A program made the translations under genes and the position numbers. Under the pieces are notes generated by a model. That model had not been told where the DNA came from and made no database searches. It saw only the letters and a program-made list of their open reading frames with translations. From Cenococcum geophilum 1.58 (Eukaryota > Ascomycota > Dothideomycetes > Gloniales > Gloniaceae), in assembly GCA_001692895.1 (NCBI GenBank), contig KV748178.1, forward strand, positions 5,887,387 through 5,951,386: a DNA stretch of 64,000 bases. The letters are read 5' to 3'. This document shows, piece after piece, positions 1 to 12,500 of the stretch (the stretch's first letter is position 1; each line of letters opens with the position of its first letter).

Positions 1-229
1 CGGTCTATCCTATGAAATCCTCCCTAAAATATTCCTATAGCTATATATCGGCGTAATATTTACTTTAGTAGAATATAATACGGTATAGGAGAAAGCTATT
101 AACTTGTTTTACGGTATAAGTTATTATATTAAAGGTAAATTCGTCCCAATTTTTATTAATGAGTTTCGTATATAAAGCTACCCCTAGTAGTAAGGAGTCT
201 TCCCAATCGTTTAAAGTAGGCGTAGCCAT
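1..229 (-). pseudogene. gag: Copia-A gag, N-terminal part (copy 1)
   Basis: Minus-strand frame starting at an ATG at 229-227, reading MATPTLNDWEDSLLLG and onward, and running off the left edge. It would be the N-terminus of the Gag structural protein. This copy retains the ATG; copy 2 has lost it to ATA. A RIP-type stop follows within about 60 codons, so the frame is dead. There is no closer functional assignment than position in the element and homology to the other two copies. Confidence 0.75.
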
Positions 230-313
230 GTTTTTAGAGGGAGGGAAGTGTTATTAGCGTAGGGATTATTGTTTAGTACGCGTTCGTGACGTATATTTAT
301 AATTATGGGGCTT

Positions 314-471
314 AGGACTAGTTCTAGCCTTAAATTACGAAGACTTATAAAGCGTATTATTCTGCGTAATGGACGTAAGAATCTGTAATTTTAGAAAGGC
401 TTAGGACTAGTTCTGGCCTTTAGATCCTTAGATTTATAAAAGAGTTCTATTTAAGGTTTAGGACTAGTTCT
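314..471 (-). repeat. Threefold AGRACYAGTTCT motif in the Copia-A leader (copy 1)
   Basis: AGGACTAGTTCT occurs at 314-325, 403-414 and 460-471, each embedded in a longer GGYTTAGGACTAGTTCTRRCCTT-like block. The same three blocks occur in copy 2 (39818, 39907, 39964) and copy 3 (53951, 54040, 54097). The core is a near-palindrome with arms AGAAC and GTTCT. It lies between LTR and gag, where packaging or dimerisation signals are often found; a role is only inference. Confidence 0.7.
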
Positions 472-584
472 AACCTTAAAAGACAGCTTCCTCTAGCACG
501 AGTAGCACTGGTATAGTAGCTTATCTCTTCTTAGTAAAAACCTAGCTGTTTTATAGTATAACTGTAAAGTTAACTACTAATTAG

Positions 585-746
585 TGTTAGATTATAAGGT
601 AATATCACGTATCTACAGATTGTGGGTGGTGTAATGGTTAATATTACTTTTTTCTTTAGGAATAAGGAAAGGGGTGAGGAACTTAAGGTTCCTCACCGCG
701 CTAGGGCCACGTTAACACGTGACGGCAACTTGCCTCATTCCCGACA
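585..746 (-). repeat. LTR of Copia-A copy 1
   Basis: Begins TGTTAGAT and ends ATTCCCGACA, with TG...CA termini. It contains the palindrome GTGAGGAACTTAAGGTTCCT (completed by CAC) and a single CACGTGACGGCAACTTGCC unit at 716-734. At 162 bp it is shorter than the copy 2 LTRs because it has one rather than three of these units. Confidence 0.9.
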
Positions 747-751
747 GTAAG

Positions 752-1129
752 TATATTAACTATTAATTTACACCTATTAAAGTATCTATAATTAATTAGT
801 TAAAGGTATTAAATCTCTATATAATACGGACTCTGATTTTTTATCTTTAGTTTGGTCAGAGTATAACCTAATAGTATTTATATCTTTATCTCGACCTAGA
901 CTTATAGTATATTCTTTACGGTGCTTAAGATAAGCTATTATATTGTGTTAGTAGTTTATTATTATAGAATAGGGGTGCTTACCTCTATTATTGTCAGATA
1001 ATATCCTTTTTAAGCCTATTATAATAAGAGCACTAACAATAACCCTACTACTGGTCCTTTTCCTATAAATATATCTTTAAGAAAGTTTTTTTGGGAAACT
1101 CTTTTTCTTTAAGTAGATTATATGTAAGC
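752..1129. other. No gene recognised
   Basis: AT-rich RIP-mutated sequence between the Copia-A LTR and the weak minus-strand frame. The minus frame that is readable to the right degenerates here into many stops. I see no RNA gene or transposon terminus. Confidence 0.5.
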
Positions 1130-2860
1130 TTTTGTAGTGTGTGGGAATTAAACAAGCGACTTGATTGTGAATGTAGCTCTAAAGCCTCTATATATACACG
1201 AAGAAGGTGGAGGTAATAAGACATGATGGGGTAATAGGTAACTTAAATGGGAACAATAATCTGCAAGCAATATTGATCTGCAATCAATATATAGGGTGGC
1301 GTTGACGACGTCTTGGAGCCTTCTAAGCGGCGATCTCGTGTCTTAGCACAGTGCTGGTAAACTGTTACATTATACCTGTTGTATAAAATAATGATTTCGG
1401 CACCCCTTAAGAAAGCGTTAAAGACTTAGAGCTGGAAGTCTGCTAATATATCCCCCGGGTATTTAGAGTAATTTAGCTACTAGATTTTAAATACTAGGGA
1501 GTAGGAGAGCCCTATTATATAGATAAGAGCTAGATCTAATAGATTATTTAACGTAGCTTAGCGTAAAGTATTAGAGTAGGGCGCTTCTCTAGGTATATCC
1601 TTAACAACTAAGATCATTTTATTAGCGGTTTTAAAATCCTACTTTATAGAAGTTAAGACTTCTTGGACGTTCTTTACGTTAAAGCTTTATTTATCTTTAA
1701 GCATCTTTTTAATTTTATTGGCTGTAGTTCGTATTAGCTCCTATAGAAGGTTCTTATTATAAGTTATAGGAGTGGTAGGTATTAAATTAAGCGAAGGGGT
1801 CTTATATGTTATAAAAGTGCGCTTAATAAAATCTAATAGATTTGTTGTAAGATCTAGCGCCTCTTTTTATTTTGTTTTATTTAGTATTCTAATTATAAGG
1901 TTATATATTTCTACCAACTTAAGTGTTAATAGTAGGCTAAAGGACTCTTCGGGCTTAATACTAGAGTATTAGTCTTTACTTAAATTGCTTTTACTACTTA
2001 ATATACCATTTTCTGTTTAGGTTGCTAAAATAGTTAGCTTTTATATAGCTAATTATATTGTTGATTAGATTAAAGGAGAAGCGGGCTTAATATATACCTT
2101 TATGCAAGTTTGTGTATATAGCGCCACGTCTCTTATACGTAAGCCCTTCTAAACGCGGTAATTACTCCTAGTCCACTTCTATTATAATAGACTGGGTTAT
2201 GCGCGCCTTATTCTAATTCCCCTTACTAAAAAAAGCCTTTATAATAAGCCACTTTATTATCCCTATATGCGATCTATCCAGACCTACTTAGCGAGATTTA
2301 ATAGTCCAAGAATTAGAAATAAATTGATATTGGCGAGTAATTAATTAAGTTAAAAGAACGTAAAATATATCTGCTTTTTAGATTGTCTTCCTATCTTCTT
2401 GTAACTCTATATCCTCCTTTAAGACCAGCTCCCTATCTTCCTTTAAGGCTAGTTCTCTATCTTCTTTTATAGTAGGGACCAACCCCTAATATAACTTCTC
2501 TTAAGAAGGAATAGGAGTTAGAGTAGGCGTAGGAGATATAAAACCACCCTAAGTAATCAGATTGACCGTTATACCGCGTAGGTAGCAGTAGCTTACTAGT
2601 AAAATCGCACCATTTTTACCTTTAAGATAGTAGCAATTTTGTTCTACGGCCTTAATTGTATTCGCGGCTCCCTTATATAACTTTAAGGCATTAATAATTA
2701 TAGCACGTATACTCTGGAATAGTGGTAAGAGATAACTTTTATACTAAGTTTAAGTTAATATACCTTAGGGGAGCAGTATAAAGATATAGGTAAATTAATA
2801 TGGCGTTAACTCTTAAATATAAGGGTAAAAAGTGGGGTAGATTTAACGACTATTATAACG
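1130..2860 (-). pseudogene. Unrecognised RIP-killed reading frame
   Basis: A minus-strand frame stays protein-like from about 2860 to about 1130, interrupted almost only by TAA/TAG that would be CAA, CAG or TGG before RIP. Readable parts include NALKLYKGAANTIKAVEQN near 2650, a short acidic/basic tandem repeat (KEDRELALKED, KEDRELVLKED) near 2420-2470, and PREAPYSNTLR near 1580. About 550 codons, apparently single-exon. I do not recognise the family. The 1130-1400 part is less RIP-mutated than the rest. It could be a host gene or part of an older mobile element. Confidence 0.4.
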
Positions 2861-4020
2861 TGCCCTGACTTCCCCTTTTGTATACGCTTCTTTATAAATA
2901 CGTCCTAAGCGTATAACGGAATGATTTTTTTCTCCGTATCCTCTAAAAAGAATTCGTTATATAGAACGGAATTATAAATCCCTAAATTTTTAAACCCTTC
3001 TAGTATAGAAACTCGCAGCGTCTAAAAGTGGTAAACGTAAGTATTAGAAAGTTCTAGTTAGTTATACCTAATATATAAGGCACTTAGTTATTAGATACTT
3101 ATAAATGTTGCTATACTAGTTAATAAGTATAACTTTTATCCACTATACTGGACTAATAGGATCCCTTAAAACTTATAGGCCGCCTAAGGACACGCGGCCC
3201 TTAGCTATTGGAGAGGATTTTAAAGATATTATATAAAGGCCAGGAGGCCCTAAGGGTTAAAAAGGAAGAGTAATTTGCATTTTATGTTTAATCTTGTGTT
3301 TATAAATCCGATAAAGTAAATCCTAGGGTAAGGAGCTCCTTATTATATATAGGCTAAGCTAGTTAACCCTCCCCCCTTTTAAATATAGTGCATATTAAAA
3401 GCAAGCTAGTGTTTTATTAAGACCCTTATTTAATCTATGTATACTAAATATAGCTCCTTATAGGGCGTATAAGGGCGTTAAGTAGGAGAACGCCACCTGG
3501 TTAATATATTACGTTTAAGAATCTAGGTTTAGGGAGATATATTATCCTACTTAGACGCTTTGCATATAAGAAGAGTTAGTATCTTCTAGGAGGTTTTTAG
3601 GCTTAGTTTATAGATTAACAACAATAGAAAAGGGTCTAGCCCCTAATGTCTAGAAACCCCCGGCCCAAATCTAAGCTTATTAATATTCTAGCGTATAATT
3701 AAATACTGCGAAGATATGTATAGATAGAGGTAGAGGGATTAGAGGTAGATAGAGTGCAAAAATGCGAGGGCTAGGTATTATAGTCTTATAGGTTATAATA
3801 TTAGCCCAGTTAATACTATTTTACGTATTTACTAATAAGGAACAAGAATATGCTGTACTACTAGTAGTATTAGCTGCTAAGGTTATTTTTAGGTCGTTTA
3901 AGAGTAGCATTATCCGCTAATTTAATTATTGCTATCCAGCTTAATTTGTTCTAACTAGTTTAACTTCAGATTAGTTGTTTACCGCATTTTATATCTTAGT
4001 GGGGCAACCCATTCTTATTA
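2861..4020. other. No gene recognised
   Basis: RIP-mutated sequence without a frame I can follow. A plus-strand ATG at 3762 opens only a short frame with early stops. No terminal repeats or RNA genes were seen. Confidence 0.45.
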
Positions 4021-5180
4021 GTCCAAAATTCTATTAGTCTTTTACTCTCTCTTTTATATCTTAGCTTTCTATACTAGGCAGCGTATTAAATAGTTTTAAA
4101 AAAAGGTATTAATTATCACTGGAAGTGGAAATTTGAAAATAAACGTAAAGAGATTTTCCTTATAATATTCGCTAAACCCGAGTTTATTAAGGTCAGGAGC
4201 TACTCTATATATATATTCTGCACTCTAACTATTTTATAGACTAAGAAAATATTAGCCTTTTACCCCAATCCCTTAAAGCCATATAATTCTTTAGTATTTA
4301 TATAGTATACCTTAAAAAAGCTGCGGTTAGATAGCTACTTAGAGTTATAGGAGTTAGAGTTAACAAATAATTGGGTAGAGTTACTGGGAATAGACGGGAT
4401 GGATAATTTTATTAGTTAGATAGAATTGCTTAAATAAAACGGATACTAAAAAGATTAATATAGAGTATAGAAGAAGATTCTCTCTTCTTTAACAGCGGAA
4501 GCTAAGCTATCCTAGTTAACTGTGATAGAGGATTTAAGTAGCTAATAAGGGATTTTAATAGGCATAGAGGCTTAAGATATTAGTTTTGTTATAGTATAAG
4601 AATGCTATTAAATTAGAATCTAATATCACTATGCCCTAGCTATTAGAAGCCGCTGGTATAAGATATAGGGCTATAAATAAGTTAGCTGCTACTTATCCTT
4701 TCTATAGGTATGCAGAATATATAGAGGAGGAAAGGGGGGTATTTAATGTTGTTAGAGTAGGCCTTCGAGCCGTCGTCATGGCTAGTAGATAGTAGATTAT
4801 TGGTATTAATGCTTTTACCGTAAGTGGGAGTATTACTGCATTCTAAGGTAGTAGATCCCATTTTAAGGTCTTTAAGCATTATGGTTTCGAGCACTTCGAC
4901 CAAGGTATAAGGAGATATACTAGCTTTAGGCTCCTAAATATTTTAATAGCAAGAAGTATTATTTAGTAATCCTAACTACTAGATTATTAGCTAAAATTTG
5001 TGGGAGACCCAGAAGTTTATATTTACTTATTATAACCTAGTAGCACCTGTACTTTATATATAGAGGAACTCCTTTAGATTCTAGGCTTTCTTAAAAGCCT
5101 ATTTAAGACTAATAAAGAGTAAAGAAAGCTAATAGAGAGGGAAAGACCTATAACTGTTAATAAACTATAACTGGTAGTTT
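4021..5180 (+). pseudogene. Unrecognised RIP-killed reading frame
   Basis: One plus frame reads as protein from about 4021, with stops that are mostly TAG/TAA replaceable by CAG, CAA or TGG. Recognisable stretches are KKGINYHWKWKFENKRKEIF near 4099, FAKPEFIKVRSYSIYIFC near 4170, NNWVELLGIDGMDNFI near 4370 and SSLTAEAKLS near 4480. Beyond about 4700 two frames are equally plausible, so an indel or intron is likely. Length at least 230 codons before the ambiguity. Family unknown to me; it lies in the inter-transposon backbone like the other unknown frames. Confidence 0.35.
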
Positions 5181-6959
5181 TAATAGGTGTATTAGATTTA
5201 TAATATAAATATTATATTATAATAGGAATGTAATCCCCTAGATAGTAGTAATATATTTAAAAGTAGAAAGAAATAGAATACTTAAATACTATAAGACACT
5301 ATATAGTATAATATTAAATATATAAAAATTAATGGAGATAATAACGAGTAAGTATATAGTAGAAAGAAAAGCTAGTGTATAGAGTTCTAACAAATAGTAA
5401 GGGGAAGAGGTAGGCGCTTTAATAGATAATGCTTAAGTAGGGCGTAGCTGCTACTAAGTAATTAGTAAGGCCTTAAGGCAATAAGATAAATATGGCCAAT
5501 AAGTGCTGTAAGAAAAGCCTAAGGTAGGAAATAAAGCGTGTAGTATATACTTATTTAAATTGGGCAAAAACCAGCTCTAATATATCCAAGCCCTTTTTTT
5601 AATACCCCTTCAATTTAGATATATCTAAGGGTTATTACCGTCTTGGAAACCTAAGTTAGATTATAATAATGGTAAGCACTTCTTTTCTTTTCTTGGAGCT
5701 AAGTGCTATAAAGGTAAAACTATACTAGACTTAATAGTTATTAGAGACATGTTAATCTTTATTAAGGCGTTAAGTCTCTATACTTCTTTTTAAATAGGTA
5801 AATAATTAATCCAAAACATTTTAAGCGTGGGAAATTATAGAGTGAGGCTTATATAACTTTAATAATGTCCTAATTGCTAAGGGCTTATAGGTATCGCAAT
5901 GGCGTCCTATTAGGGAAGGGGACGATAGTATATATAATGTGGGAATAGGGAAGCAAAGTGGCGTTCCAAGAGCACGTTTTAGGTTTAGTTGGCCATAAAT
6001 CCCAAGTTGGGATTTGTGGCTAACTAAACCCAAATTAGATTCTTTTGTAAAAGGCAAAGCCCCTATTAATAGAAAGGTGTCTATAAAAACCTAAAGTTGC
6101 ATACTATTATATTTATTATTAATAAGTAGATTTAGTTAGAGCGTCTATAAGTCGACCTAGGAGACTATTATGCTATCTTTTAAATAACGGGCGTTTTATT
6201 CAAGTTACCCGGCTTCCCTATATAGAGATTTCTAAGTTTCCGTTCTACCTTTATACTTTATTACTAATAGGTAGACCAGATAGTTATAGTAAAGCGAGTT
6301 AGTAAAGCTACTTGCACCTATATACGCCAAAACTTTTATTATAATTGGGATTTTTTACATAGTTGTATTCTCACGAATTCTTCGCCATTTTGTTATTAAG
6401 TAACTTAATCTAAGTCCCTTAGTTCGCAGCTAGGTCTATACCTCTTAAGTAATAGCGCGTAAAGCGGACCGGATAGAGGATAACCATTTTAAGTAACCCT
6501 TTATAGCCGCCGCAATACCCATCTATATCTAGGAATACTCAGCCCTAATACCGGTCTCCCCTTAAAATAAAAGGTTTTTATAAATCAGCCCTTAAAACAA
6601 AGAATTGTCTTTAGTAAGGATTAGTATTTAAAGGAAGGGCAGTCTGCTATAGGGAAGTATGAGTTGGGTCTTAAGACCTTAAGGTAAGGCTTTAATATAA
6701 AATTTAGAATAAACCTTAGTAAAAAATCATTTCTAAAATAATTAAGGGATTGTAATAAGAGGATTGCTAAAATTCCAAAGGATTAGCTGCTCCCCCTAAA
6801 TGGCATAGTAGAAGACTTAAAAAAACGCTAAGAATAAGAAGCAGATCGCCGCTATTATAAATTATATTTGTCTTGGACTAAAGAAGGGGAATATATATAT
6901 TAGCTTAATAGCAGCGCCTATAGATAGGGTGGGAAAGAATCTAACATTAGAAGAATACG
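5181..6959. other. No gene recognised; contains one long palindrome
   Basis: AT-rich RIP-mutated sequence. Apart from the palindrome at 5982-6030 I see no transposon ends or continuous frame. The 78-codon minus-strand open frame at 5821-6057 spans the palindrome and has no protein-like features I can support. Confidence 0.4.
5982..6030. repeat. 49 bp near-perfect palindrome
   Basis: Left arm 5982-6005 (GGTTTAGTTGGCCATAAATC then CCAA) pairs with right arm 6007-6030 around a single G at 6006. 22 of 24 positions pair, and both mismatches are transitions of the RIP type. It could be two terminal inverted repeats joined head to head, a miniature element, or a hairpin-forming site. No flanking TA or target duplication settles which. 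Confidence 0.75.
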
Positions 6960-8700
6960 GAAAATTCCTTAAAGATTAAGCAGATAGTTTGCTAAAAGGT
7001 AGGCAAGAGGGGGCCTAGTACTATCGTTTTAAGGCCACTTATATATATTTCATTAACAATACTAAAGCGGTCTATCTTCCTGCAAAAGAGCGTTATTAGC
7101 CCGCTTTAGCTAAAATGGTTAATTTAATCGTTAATAAACTACTCCTAACACTACGCTTTAACACCTTCTTTATATACTTAGCTCTTACTAGTTAGTATAA
7201 ATCTCTTTAATCTAATAAAGCAAATTATTAATTACCTAGTAGTATTAAATTTTTACTTTTTTACTTTTGCCAAATAAGAAAAAAGGAGGTAGGAAAAGAT
7301 AGTAAATAGGGTAGTATAGCTATTAGCTAGTAATGGCTTATTAGGTTAATTAAAGGGTACCCTAGATTTTAATCCTATCTTATAGTTAAGCTAGGGGCTA
7401 GTTAGGGAGTAAGTTTATATATTACTAAGGCTATTATAAGACTGATTCTCTTACAGTTATTTAAATATTACAACTATTTTAGAGCTCGAAAACATCCTGA
7501 AACTCTAAGATAGCAATGACGCTACTAGCAACCTATTTATAGCTACGCTACTTAGCTCTATTAAAGCATCCCCTAGTAATAATAAGACCTCTTTAAATAA
7601 CAACGGCGTCTCCCCTACCTCCTCTACTAGCGCCACTATTAGGTTTTAATTAGCACTATAGGAGTAGTTTTCTGCACTAGTGTCTTAATGGGGTAACTGT
7701 AATAGTATTTTAATGCAGCTGCTATAAGAAGATTTAGAGATAATAGGTGGTCCTAGCGATCTAGGCCTATTTTCCTACTATCTAGATATATTAAGTGTTT
7801 AGTTAACTAAAGAAGGGCATACTCCTTTACTAGTGTTAGGTTTAATATTAGACTCTTCTTTTTTAGGCGAAAGTTGTTTTGCTATTACCGGGTTAATAGG
7901 TCTTATAGGCATAACAAAAAATAAATATATATATCTATTACGGCCTATTTAGTAAGAAAATATACTAGGTATAGAATAAATAAATCCTCCTAATACTGCA
8001 ACGGGTGCGTATTCTAACTCTTACGTACTTACTAGCTAATAATACTAGTATATAATTAACCGGCAGATCTTAAACAGGCTATAGAAGAATTAGGCCATAG
8101 TAAGTCTAAGACATCCCTATAAATATTATTAGCTAACCCGCTTTTATTCTAAATAAGGACTATTCTTAATACTCTAATTATAACACCAGTAACGATAGAT
8201 AGTCCCTACGATCTTTATACTACCCTACTCCGCCTTTTACTAAAGAAAATATATAATCTTAACCTGGCTCTAAGAGTACTACGTTAGGTAGGTAAACTTT
8301 AGGTGGCCTAGGTATAAAATAGTTGGCGACTAGCGAGGAGGTATAGCAAGGAAATAATATTAAAGCTATAGCGAACTCTATTAGTATAGAGGACCGGAAT
8401 TATAATATAAATGGTAAGTATAACTAATTCGATTAGCTTTAAAATCTAATAGATAATTTAGATTTAGGATCTAATAATCTAGGCCCCCTTAATAACGCGG
8501 CGGTTAACGCTTCTATCTTCTTTAATAATATATTATTTAACGCTTCTACCTTCTTTAATAATAAACTATTTAACGCTTTTACCTTATTCTTCTTAAAACA
8601 TATATAAAGCCTTAATATCTCTTCGAAGAAGCTAGACCTACTTACCCTATTAAGTATTAAAGAGGCTAGCCCGTATTTAATTCCGTTTAATATATAAGTA
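6960..8700 (+). pseudogene. Unrecognised RIP-killed coding region, several frames
   Basis: Protein-like plus-strand stretches follow one another in different frames: YYRFKATYIYFINNTKAVYL near 7020, VNLIVNKLLLTLRFNTFF near 7120, a Ser/Thr/Asn-rich run (ASPSNNKTSLNNNGVSPTSS) near 7570, EDLEIIGGPSDLGLF near 7735, and an 11-residue tandem repeat at 8504-8602. Frame changes imply introns or indels. In-frame stops are mostly RIP-type. I do not recognise the product; it may be one gene or two. Confidence 0.3.
8504..8602 (+). repeat. 33 bp tandem repeat, 11-codon unit
   Basis: TTAACGCTTCT recurs at 8504, 8537 and 8570, an exact 33 bp period. Translated in the plus frame the unit reads NAS-I/T-FFNN-I/K-LF. 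The period is a multiple of three and the frame stays open, which supports the view that this was coding sequence. Confidence 0.75.
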
Positions 8701-8938
8701 GATCTAGATCTGGCTTAATCCATATCTCCCCCTATACTATAGTAACGGTCCCAATAACTACCAACCTCTCTTATATTATCTAGGTCAGACTATAAAGAGG
8801 ATAAATTTTAGAAGGGCGATTTGTCTAGTTAATATTACGTATTTTCTTGCCGATAATTCTAAAAACTTTATAATCTTTAGGTAAATTCTATAAATAATAA
8901 GTATAGGCACCTTCTTTATTTATTTTGGGTATACTAAT

Positions 8939-9160
8939 TGTATAATTATAGCACCTGTTATACCAAACGCGTACTTACGCGTTTGGTGCACTAACCACTT
9001 ATATACTAACTAATTGGGGGGGGGGGGGGCGTTAATATATAGACTACGTAGTCTACCTCAATAGAATCGACAGTTACTACCATCTAAACAAGCATACAAT
9101 ACTATACGTATTTCGTGCCCCTGGATATAACTTACTTATATTATTAAATTAATATAAACA
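8939..9160 (+). repeat. Left LTR of Copia-B
   Basis: 222 bp, TGTATAATTA to AATATAAACA. It contains the hairpin with twin ACGCGT sites (8962-8987) and a run of 14 G at 9015-9028. Confidence 0.93.
8962..8987. promoter_or_regulatory. Perfect LTR palindrome with two ACGCGT sites
   Basis: Arms ACCAAACGCGTA (8962-8973) and TACGCGTTTGGT (8976-8987), with spacer CT. It is repeated unchanged in the right LTR at 14653-14678, although surrounding LTR positions differ. ACGCGT is the MluI cell-cycle box bound by Mbp1/Swi6-type factors in yeasts; a role as a U3 promoter element here is inferred from position (about 25 bp from the LTR start) and is untested. Confidence 0.55.
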
Positions 9161-9539
9161 CTGATTAGTGAGCGCGCACAGATCAGCAATTACTCGACAC
9201 CTCCCCCGAGCGATACACAACAGCGACTACCTGTTTAAATCCTAGTACGACCTATTGAAAGGTCGGAAGTTGGGGGATTACGGACTTATTACTAACTCTA
9301 TATACTTATTTAAGTCTTAGTACGGTTTACCGGAAGTTTATAAACGCGAATATAGACCTTTACGGAACCCCTTACCCTCCTATAAACCACTACGGACCTG
9401 CTAATTGCCTTTACGGACCGTTATAAGACCTTACGGAAACCCCCTACCCTTCTGCAAACCGTTATAGACCTATTAATTAATTTTACGGACCGCTACAAGA
9501 CCTCTTCCACCTACTATATACTACACTATACTATATAGT
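9161..9539 (+). other. Copia-B leader
   Basis: Untranslated region between the left LTR and gag. It carries several TTACGGAC(C) and TTACGGAAC blocks (for example around 9410, 9430 and 9480) that recur throughout the element. I could not identify a convincing primer-binding site. Confidence 0.6.
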
Positions 9540-12500
9540 ATGGCAGACCTAAGGAAGCAAGTTAATAAAGGCTAAGAAAAGTAGAGGTAGAGAGTTAACC
9601 TTACGTCTATAACCAATGTTAACAACTATATTAAATTTAAAGTTCTTAAATATAAATATTTTAAGCTTATAAATAACGACCTATGGGAGCAATACTAGAA
9701 AGACTTTATAGACTTTACGGAAGCTATTTTTAAGGCCTACAACCCTACTACTATCTGTAACCTACGAACCCTTTTACGTTACTAAGGTGTATGGATTAAA
9801 AGGGATAAACGAGTTACTATTATATAGTCTTTATACAATATAATATATAAGAAGGACTAAACAGAATGGACTAAAGAGGAAATCCTAGACTAGGTTAAAG
9901 CTACTAAAGAACTTTTTACTTCTTCCAAACTTAATGGGATTGCTAGCCTTATACCTAACCCATTTAACTACATTCGCCCCATAAACCTAAGCGGCTTTAG
10001 AATTAATCTTACTAGCTAAAATATACCCTACTCTTAAGTTACGGACCACGCTATAGACTATAATACCCCTATAACCCAAAATACGGACTAAAACCTTCCT
10101 GCCGTTGTCTAAGTTATAAATCCGTAACCTACCTAACTAAAGACCTATAGCAAGGAGCTAGCTAACTTAGCTAAGCTCTATATCAACAAATCGAAGTACA
10201 GCGGTGAAAATAATAATTTTAACTTTAAACTAACTATCTTTATGGACCTTTGCCAGAAGGCTAATATTCCTAAACAAGAGTTTAGCCAAGCCTACTCTAC
10301 CATGCTGCGCGGCCTAGCACTTAACTACTACTACACTAACCTTAAAAGTAACCCCCTTGGTGTTCCCTTTAATAGGCTATATAAAGCTATACATAATTAC
10401 TTTAAAGGGCCAGAATATAAACGCAATATCCTTACCTAATAGAATGCAATTAAGTTACGGACCGTAATCAATAAGAATACCGAAAAATTAATTATAGAGT
10501 GCCTGTAAATTCTTATTAAAGACCTCCGGCACCTATAGCACGGCCTTAATATTAAGCTTTAAACGGACGACTTCCTGTATAATAAGCTTATTACAGCTTA
10601 CTAGGAAGTAAAACCATATAAATATGCCTATTATAAGCCTATAGATACCTTAACTGGCCTTATTAACAATTTACGGTCCTCTATTATAATATACGAAGTT
10701 TTAAACCCTCTAGGCAGTACTTAAGCCTTTATTACGGACCTACAAAACCTATAAACTAACTTAGATGCCTACTTTACGGACCGCCACTACCGCTAGCAGT
10801 ACCTGCATCGACTAGGTCCTACCTATAACCCCTATAATAACTCCCATACAAAAGCATACCCCTATAAACAAACTAGTTAGAAGTGCTTTATATACAATAA
10901 GGAAGGATATTGGTCTATAAGGCATACCTAGAAAGAATATAATAAGTCTAAGAAGAGACTTAATAATTGGATTAACTAGTTTATCTTAAACTATAAAGGA
11001 GAGGAAGTAAAGGAGTCTCTTAACGAGTTAATAGAAGCCCTTATAATTAACTTTAACTTAAATACTTAGAAATAGGAGACCTTAGAGATATTCCTAACTA
11101 CTTTTAGACCTTTTACGGATAACTAAGCCTTTAATATTACGACCGTATTAGCCGACCGCTCCTTTATACACTTAATCGCACCTAAAAACTAGCCTATAAG
11201 TATACCTATTAAACCTATTACGGATATTACGGACCGCAAATAGGACCTATTTGCATATATTACCGCAAAACGCTATACCCCTAAAGAATTTTATGGCGTT
11301 ATAATTAATATAGGTGCCTCTAAGAAGTCTACTATAAGTTATAGATAATACCTTGTATATAAGACCACTACAAATAATAATACGAATATTAATACTATGT
11401 AAACTGGGGCCGTAAACGTTTAATTTGGTATCGGCTTAACCGCATTAATTAGATTAGTTATAATTAAGACCCTAATTAGCCTAGTTAACTTCCACGTAGT
11501 AAAAACAGATACCCCTTTTCTACTCTGTCTTACGGACATGGATAGGTTATAGGTTTACTATAATAATATTACAGACACCGTAATTGGCCCTGTAACTACC
11601 CTAGGAAGTAAGCATATTACCTTACCAATTGTACGACGATTTAGACACCCGTTCCTTATATAGGGAGAGACCTTACGGACCTATATTTAGGAATCTTTTA
11701 ACTACAACTTGTGCTACCTTACTAGTACTAAAATCTACCGCCTACACCGCCGTTTTGGCCACCTATTAGCCGAAAAGCTATATAGAGTCCTTAAACGCTC
11801 TAAATATAACGACGTTAATAAGAAGGCAATTAACTACTTAACTAAATACTATTCCTTCTGCTAGAAATACGGACATTCCCTAGGCCGATTTAAGTTTACC
11901 CTTTATAAGGATCTTAACTTTAACTACTTAGTATACGTGGACATTATATATATTAACGGCAGCCTAGTATTATATATAATTAACAAGGTAACCCACTATT
12001 AAGCCGCCCGTTAGTTATAAAATATATCTATAAAATATACTTGGGATATTTTACGGACCTGCTAGATTAATATATACGTTAGACCCCCTAAGTATATTAC
12101 CCATAACGCTAGTAGGAACTTTATTAGTAAGGAATTCTAATAGTACGCTATAGCTATAGCTATTTTAACAAAAGCCGTTTTAGTTAAGGCGCACTAGTCT
12201 ATTAGACTTATTAAGTAAGCTTACCTAGCTTTACGGAGAGCTTACTAGATTATTACGGACGAGTATAAGGATATCTAAAAGGAACTGGCTTTATAGATAG
12301 CCGTAAAAGCTATTAATAACACTACTAGCCCTAACGGATTAGTACCTACCCTTTTAGTTTACGGAGCTTACCTAAGGATAAGCAACCTAGGCCCTTTTGC
12401 CCCGTTTATTATAGAATAAGCAGCTGCAATACAGAAGGCAATAGCCGAAATAGTTAAATTACGGGCCAAATAAGCTGTTAATAGCGCCCTATATTACCGC

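Larger units (their letters stand above)
1..746 (-). mobile_element. Copia-A retrotransposon, copy 1 (5' end only)
   Basis: This is the 5' end of a minus-strand Ty1/copia element whose remainder lies left of the window. The sequence from base 1 is a close, RIP-diverged match to the same part of the complete copies (39508-40310 and 53621-54388). It holds the start of gag, a 5' untranslated leader with three AGGACTAGTTCT motifs, and the 5' LTR. The expected flanking duplication (GTAAG, 747-751) cannot be confirmed because the other end is outside. Family assignment rests on the RNase H, RT and protease motifs seen in the complete copies. Confidence 0.9.

Noticed and set aside
9015..9028. G run as polypurine tract marking an LTR start
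   Set aside because: It lies inside the direct repeat; the true ends are set by the TG...CA termini and the CTAAT duplication at 8934-8938 and 14852-14856.
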